Origin: Acrasis kona
Lineage: Eukaryota; Heterolobosea; Eutetramitea; Acrasida; Acrasidae
Assembly (NCBI GenBank): GCA_026419775.2
Contig: JAOPGA020000172.1
Coordinates: forward strand, 1-20,265
Length of the DNA: 20,265 nt
Reading direction: 5' to 3'
This document shows positions 16,376 to 20,265 of the stretch, one piece after another. Numbering within the stretch: the first letter of the stretch is position 1; every line of letters begins with the position of its first letter. Both the position numbers and the translations under genes were made by a program. Below the pieces are notes generated by a model. That model was not told the origin of the DNA and made no database searches. It saw only the letters and a program-made list of their open reading frames with translations.

Positions 16376-16992
16376 TTGTGTACAGCGTCATAAGAAAGTC
16401 GTCCTTTGAACAGCCACGAGAACCAATATATCCATCCAGAATTCTTGCTCATGATACAGGAGAGAGGTACCAAGAGTTGCTCATTTGATTCAACAAGTCA
16501 CGTGGTGTACATGTCTTTTCGATTATGCTCCTGTAATTCATGATCGTACTAATGTCTCCACGTTGATGAGCATCGTGCCCTAGTTTCCTCCACTGACTCC
16601 ATACTTGAGAGTACCTCTGTTGGTACACAAGTAACTAATATTCTCTAGTGTTTAGAAATTGTAGCAAGCAATCCTATTGAGTTGTAAATCGTTATCAGAG
16701 TCCGACTCCCACATTTTGCCCTTCTTCGAATCAACCTCATGTCAGTTTTCATTGTAATTTTAAAAAGTTTTAAATATAGGTTGAGAAAAGCAACAATGCA
16801 ATAGCCACCTCAGAGAAGGATGGCTAAAAACCAGGACGGATAATTGTCCTTGTAGCGAATAGGATATAGGTGCACTTGTCATGAAGGGCTCCTGCCTTCA
16901 CGAATGCCTATGCAGGATATCCTACTTAACAAGGTATCCCTCAAATACTTTATCACAAAGGCAGAGATACAAATGGAGTTGTGCACCGTTTG
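16376..16992. other. Intergenic, with a short hairpin
   Basis: A plus-strand frame at about 16349-16489 is open for about 46 codons and protein-like but has no supported start or end. At 16881-16899 TGAAGG and CCTTCA can form a hairpin, flanked further out by AGGATAT and ATATCCT. No gene is called. Confidence 0.4.
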
Positions 16993-17184
16993 ACTAGCAA
17001 TATTAAGCCTTGAAGTAACCAACTCTCTCCCTCAGAGTTGAAGAAGATAAAGTAGAAGTTAGCTAGGAGTCCTAGGAGGGACTCTTCTCGTCGATATTTG
17101 AAATCATTACTAGCAATATTAAGCCTTAGAGTAACCAACTCTCTCCCTCAGAGTCGAAGAAGTTAAGGAAGAAGTTAGTTAGAC
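16993..17184 (+). repeat. Direct repeat, about 77 bp, period 116
   Basis: Copies at 16993-17069 and 17109-17184 start ACTAGCAATATTAAGCCTT and carry CCAACTCTCTCCCTCAGAGT with few differences. Each holds a small hairpin (AACTCT...AGAGTT, weakened in copy 2). The spacer contains a perfect GAGTCC/GGACTC hairpin near 17067-17084. It lies about 140 bp upstream of the TATA box of the 17387 gene, so a regulatory role is possible but unproven. Confidence 0.8.
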
Positions 17185-17320
17185 GTTAGGGAGCAGCGTC
17201 AAGAGGGAAGGATTCGGGTCTGATATCAACCGCAACATGTGTACCATTTGTGGATAAAATAAAAATAGGCTGAAACTATTTTTTCTGCACCAAATTTTGC
17301 GATAGGACCAAAGAGCAGAC

Positions 17321-17328
17321 TATAAAAG
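17321..17328 (+). promoter_or_regulatory. TATA box of the acidic/proline-tailed protein gene
   Basis: TATAAAAG, 66 nt upstream of the ATG at 17387, followed by an A/C-rich leader (CACAACAACACAACAAA) directly before the start. Confidence 0.7.
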
Positions 17329-17386
17329 TTTCATTAGAGAATGTGAGGATATTAATAATTTTTAAAAAACACAACAACACAACAAA

Positions 17387-18202
17387 ATGATCTCCAACAC
17401 AAACAACAGACTGTTGTCATTTTTAACAAGACTGCTCACCTCCATCCAACCTGAAGTCTTCGAAAAGACCCCAGTTCAGGATGACCAAGTACAGCCCCAT
17501 ATCTTGGGCTTGATCCGGCACTTGATGTCAAACAAACCTTATTACGGAAACGAAGCGGCATACCGTGATCCAGCTGCCTTGGCCATCCAGGGCCTGTCGG
17601 AGGATGATATGGACCAAGAAGAAGATGTGGAGGACGAGTCGGAGGAGGAAGAGGTGGAGGAGAGACGATCCAACCACTTCACATTGATGCGCAATGTCGT
17701 CACATCCATCAATAACCAATCCACCTGTGATCTGGATCTGGATCAAGGGTTCATGCAATTTGTTAGAGAAGGAGTGATTGACAATGCGCGTTTTCATACT
17801 GACGTCAGGACTGTGCAGGACAACTTTCTGTTCCACTATAAGGCGAGAACCAGGGGGGATCAATGCAGTGCAGACGAGCGAAGATATCTTGAAATCATTG
17901 GAAGGTATCCAAAGCTGTTGAACTTTTACGCTTATAAGCACATGGTCGTGATTAGGGCATTTGGAAGTAACCGCGGTCTTGTGCTGAATCCTTTTTGGGC
18001 GGAGCCTGCGATAGTGAAAAATAAGGAGAGTTTAATAGCTGATTCGATGCTCATGTTTGACCATAACAACACGATCATCAAAAGGCCTAGAGCTCCTCCT
18101 CCACGCCCCGCTCAACAGCCAGCTCGCACTGCACTAGTCCTCCGGGCCCCTGCACTCGGCGACATTGCGGCGCTATATCCTAATGGTCCTCCCAGGAGTT
18201 AG
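17387..18202 (+). CDS. Acidic protein with proline-rich tail, unknown family
   Basis: A single uninterrupted 271-aa frame with a TATA box and an A/C-rich leader. Residues 1-70 are helical and polar. An acidic run follows at about residues 71-94 (EEDVEDESEEEEVEE within it). The middle (about 95-215) is a globular-looking region with FMQFVREGVID, FLFHYKART and LLNFYAYKHMVVIRAFGSNR. The last 45 residues are rich in Pro, Arg and Ala (RPRAPPPRPAQQPAR). Codon use is more GC-rich at third positions than its surroundings. The frame ends at TAG 18200-18202, but a frame one base later stays open for about 28 codons to a TAA inside AATAAA near 18282, ending in a Cys/Lys cluster. No known domain; function not assigned. 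Confidence 0.7.
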   Translation: MISNTNNRLLSFLTRLLTSIQPEVFEKTPVQDDQVQPHILGLIRHLMSNKPYYGNEAAYRDPAALAIQGLSEDDMDQEEDVEDESEEEEVEERRSNHFTLMRNVVTSINNQSTCDLDLDQGFMQFVREGVIDNARFHTDVRTVQDNFLFHYKARTRGDQCSADERRYLEIIGRYPKLLNFYAYKHMVVIRAFGSNRGLVLNPFWAEPAIVKNKESLIADSMLMFDHNNTIIKRPRAPPPRPAQQPARTALVLRAPALGDIAALYPNGPPRS

Positions 18203-18344
18203 TGTCAACCGTCACCGCACTAACAACCTGCCACTTTGTCCTCCTCCAATCCCTGGTGACGGTAGTTGTTGTAAATGTTGTAAATAAAGCCAGGTGCATG
18301 TACAAAAAAAAGATTAATGGCAAATTTTTGCATCTGCAACATGA

Positions 18345-18566
18345 TTATTTTCTTGCTAACATGATTTTCGGCCGTGATTGTAAAGAAATGTATTTATTGT
18401 CTTCTTGGTCCTGTTTTTTTGTGACTTTTTCGTCCTTTACATCATTATTCTCAGTTTTCTTCAGAATAATTATCAAAGTGCAAATCTTTTCGGGACAATG
18501 TAAAGTGTTGTGCTGTTGATATAATAGGGTTTCATAAATCATAACGACTGTTTGACCTTCTTTCAT
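18345..18566 (-). CDS. Possible 73-aa protein of unknown function
   Basis: ATG at 18566 lies 54 nt after a TATAAA on the minus strand (18620-18615), like other genes here. The product starts MKEGQTVVMIYETLLYQQHN, has a hydrophobic stretch ICTLIIILKKTE, then a Lys/Glu/Asp-rich tail and ends IMLARK. The frame is open further upstream without another ATG, so a longer spliced form is possible. It converges on the 17387 gene, with 3' ends less than 150 bp apart. No family is recognised and the opposite strand is also partly open. Confidence 0.4.
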   Translation of the reverse strand: MKEGQTVVMIYETLLYQQHNTLHCPEKICTLIIILKKTENNDVKDEKVTKKQDQEDNKYISLQSRPKIMLARK

Positions 18567-18614
18567 ATTCTTTTGCAAAGCACGAAGTGCTGAGCCAGTA
18601 TAGTAACAACTCAA

Positions 18615-18620
18615 TTTATA
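18615..18620 (-). promoter_or_regulatory. TATA box candidate for the 73-aa ORF
   Basis: TATAAA on the minus strand, 54 nt before ATG 18566. Confidence 0.4.
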
Positions 18621-18821
18621 AAAACAACCTCTGTTTCAACAGGCAGGCTAAAGGGGGTCATTAACTGAGGAGATTCAACTGAACAAACAAAGGTTACGTA
18701 TCATGGAACACGTTATGGATTAAATACATTGGGCTTCTAATTTCTTGATTATAAAGACCGTGCTTGATAGGACAAAACGGTGTATTAAAAAGCTAGAAAG
18801 CAATGAGTCATCGTCATTCTC

Positions 18822-18827
18822 TTAAAA
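18822..18827 (-). terminator. RNA polymerase III terminator of tRNA-Lys
   Basis: A run of five T on the minus strand, a few bases after the tRNA 3' end. Confidence 0.75.
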
Positions 18828-18830
18828 AGA

Positions 18831-18915
18831 CGCCCACCGAGGGGCTCGAACCCTCGACCACAAGATTAAGAGTCTTGCGCTTTACCGAACACTCAACAAT
18901 CTGAGCTATACGGGC
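18831..18915 (-). tRNA. tRNA-Lys (CTT anticodon) with a 12-nt D-loop insertion
   Basis: Reading the minus strand, the acceptor is GCCCGTA paired with GGTGGGC (two G-T wobbles and an A-G at 7:66). The anticodon arm is CAAGA-CTCTTAA-TCTTG with anticodon CTT, and the T arm is GAGGG-TTCGAGC-CCCTC. The D arm reads GCTCAG, then 12 extra bases ATTGTTGAGTGT, then TCGGTAAAGC; removing them gives the normal tRNA-Lys D arm. The gene is therefore 85 nt rather than 73. A T5 run follows within 5 nt (18823-18827 on this strand), a pol III terminator. No intron lies at the usual 37/38 position. An alternative pairing GCTC/GAGT within the insertion gives a second possible D stem. Confidence 0.9.
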
Positions 18916-19086
18916 GCAATGTATCATTTGCAATTTTCTAATCAATGATAACTACTTTTTAACTACTTCTTACTTTAGTGCTCAGACCGAACTCTGAAGA
19001 CGTTGATTATTTTTCTAAAGAATACGAATAAGACACACAGTAAACATGAAGATGGAAGGTATAAAAGAATATGTTGAAGAAATTTT

Positions 19087-20265
19087 TTATTTTTTAGAAT
19101 TGTTTATCATCAACTGGATGCTATCAAAGCTTGAATTTTTGAAGTTGTCCTCGAAAGCATTAATAGCAGCATGAATTGAAGATTTTGTTTGGGACAACTG
19201 GTCAATATGTTTGTAGTAATAGTCCCTCTCCTTGATTATGAATCCATCATCTTCTAAATCTTTACAATAATCTCCTATTCTCTCAATCATCTCATTTACT
19301 CCGGTCCTAGTATCACTGAACATGATGTGACGACAAGATTCTAAAAGGAAAAACAAATCTAGAACTAAATTTTGAACTTCCGATGGGGTAACGGAGTGAT
19401 TTTCAAACCTATCCCAATAGCCGTCGTCTCGATTCATCTTACCAACAAGCTGGCTCATGAGTTCGGGTAACACAATTTCTTTGTTTTGAAAGCTCTTATG
19501 CTCAGTTAGAGACACGCTGAGTTTGGAAAGAAACAAGATCAAATTTTGGAATTGAACTGACACAGACTGATTGTTAGATTGAAAAGATTTAGGTGGGTAG
19601 CGATCAGGGTTGTGAAAACCAATTTGATCTATGATTTGAGTAGAACGTGTTTTGCAATACAAGTCAATAAGGCGACCGTCAAAACCTTTGGTCTGTTCAG
19701 AAAACAAAGTCAACTCTGGAATATCCCTTTCAAACATTGCCTCTAGACGTTCAAGCAGAGCAGGAAACACACGATGTAAAATAAACTGCACAGTGGATAT
19801 CATTGAGAAGAACTGAGAGTCATTAAGACGGCCATGATCAGTACTTGCAATTGTGTAACAACAAACATAAAAAGTTTGAACGTATTGTAATAAGCCCCTA
19901 ACAGTGGACTGGTAAACTTGTACAGAGACGATCGGCTCGATAACTTGAGTAAATTCATTCAAATATTGATGCATCTTCTTTCCAGTGTCTGTCATGTCTA
20001 TTGTATCACTTTGGGTGGAACCAATATCAATAAAAGTATATTTAGAGTGACCCCACGGTTCTTTTTGTACGCGATCCAGATTATTATACTTTGCGTTTTG
20101 AAGACTTGTTGTGAGTGCAATCTTTAACCGATCTCTAAAATGGTCTCTGAGCAGATAAGTAACCACGATTCCTCTCTCCCCAAGTTTATCAGCATAAGAA
20201 AAAGCCGTGTCACAAGATTTGTACTACGGTGGATAAAGATTCAGTATAAGGTTCCAACACTTGAC
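19087..20265 (-). CDS. Exocyst complex Sec5-like protein, C-terminal part (runs off the window)
   Basis: About 390 residues of a helical protein. The C-terminal part resembles Sec5/EXOC2: FQNLILFLSKLSVSL, then ELMSQLVGKM, then NLVLDLFFLLESCRHIM followed by DTRTGVNEMIERI. These sit in the order of the family's terminal rod helices (in plant Sec5, LMLELEYF...FTPDARESL). Exocyst tethers secretory vesicles at the plasma membrane. The frame is open to about 20210. Upstream of a TGA at 20212-20210, sense continues in the frame one base away as QVLEPYTESLSTVVQIL and joins smoothly to DTAFSYADKLGERG, so either a +1 offset or an unresolved small intron lies there (one with acceptor ACCGTAG at about 20224 is possible). 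The stop TAA lies inside AAATAAA. The remaining exons lie beyond the right edge. Confidence 0.5.

Noticed and set aside
17528-17941. 137-codon minus-strand frame
   Set aside because: It is antisense to the acidic-protein gene, which has a TATA box, leader and good codon use.
18202-18519. 105-codon plus frame after the acidic-protein gene
   Set aside because: It starts at GTG with no ATG context, runs through the AATAAA at about 18282 and opposes the TATA-driven 73-aa minus ORF.
1-20265. Virus-like or retroelement genes, CRISPR arrays, rRNA
   Set aside because: No reverse transcriptase, integrase, capsid, regular spacer array or rRNA signature was recognised on either strand.

Overview
The window is nuclear DNA of a gene-dense, AT-leaning unicellular eukaryote. 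The evidence is a 20S proteasome beta-1 gene with two 41-nt introns, several other very short GT-AG introns (about 35-41 nt, often with a CTAAC/CTTAAC-like branch site), a nuclear tRNA-Lys with a pol III T-run, AATAAA signals and TATA boxes. The lineage cannot be fixed from the sequence. One ambiguous base (n) lies at position 80.

Layout, left to right. Positions 1-2009 hold the proteasome gene and a lysine-rich coiled-coil gene, both on the minus strand. Positions 2138-2880 hold two diverged tandem copies of an unknown small charged protein. Positions 3094-4514 hold a C2H2 zinc-finger ORF and a hAT-like transposase piece (minus), followed at 4619-4790 by a small inverted-repeat element. Positions 4883-10032 (plus) hold the dominant gene: a very large protein with an N-terminal beta-rich region, an ankyrin-like stretch, a dynamin/SLIP-GC-type GTPase domain and a C-terminal domain that may be a GT-A-like glycosyltransferase, ending in a nuclear localisation signal. 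Two single-base frame offsets divide it.

Positions 10118-11469 hold two short spliced minus-strand genes (71 and 62 aa), with a truncated copy of an unknown gene family between them. The full member of that family, with three introns, is at 12195-13537. Positions 13538-17320 are mostly non-coding and repeat-rich, with a minisatellite, a long inverted repeat, a tandem repeat and a possible multi-exon minus-strand gene. Positions 17387-18202 encode an acidic, proline-tailed protein of unknown function. Then come a 73-aa minus ORF, tRNA-Lys(CTT) with a 12-nt D-loop insertion, and the C-terminal part of an exocyst Sec5-like protein running off the right edge.

Three window-wide patterns stand out: introns of about 40 nt; TATA boxes 54-66 nt before start codons and stop codons lying inside AATAAA; and repeated one-base (+1) frame offsets in otherwise good coding sequence. 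The offsets may be assembly or homopolymer errors, young pseudogenes, or real +1 recoding. The sequence alone does not decide.
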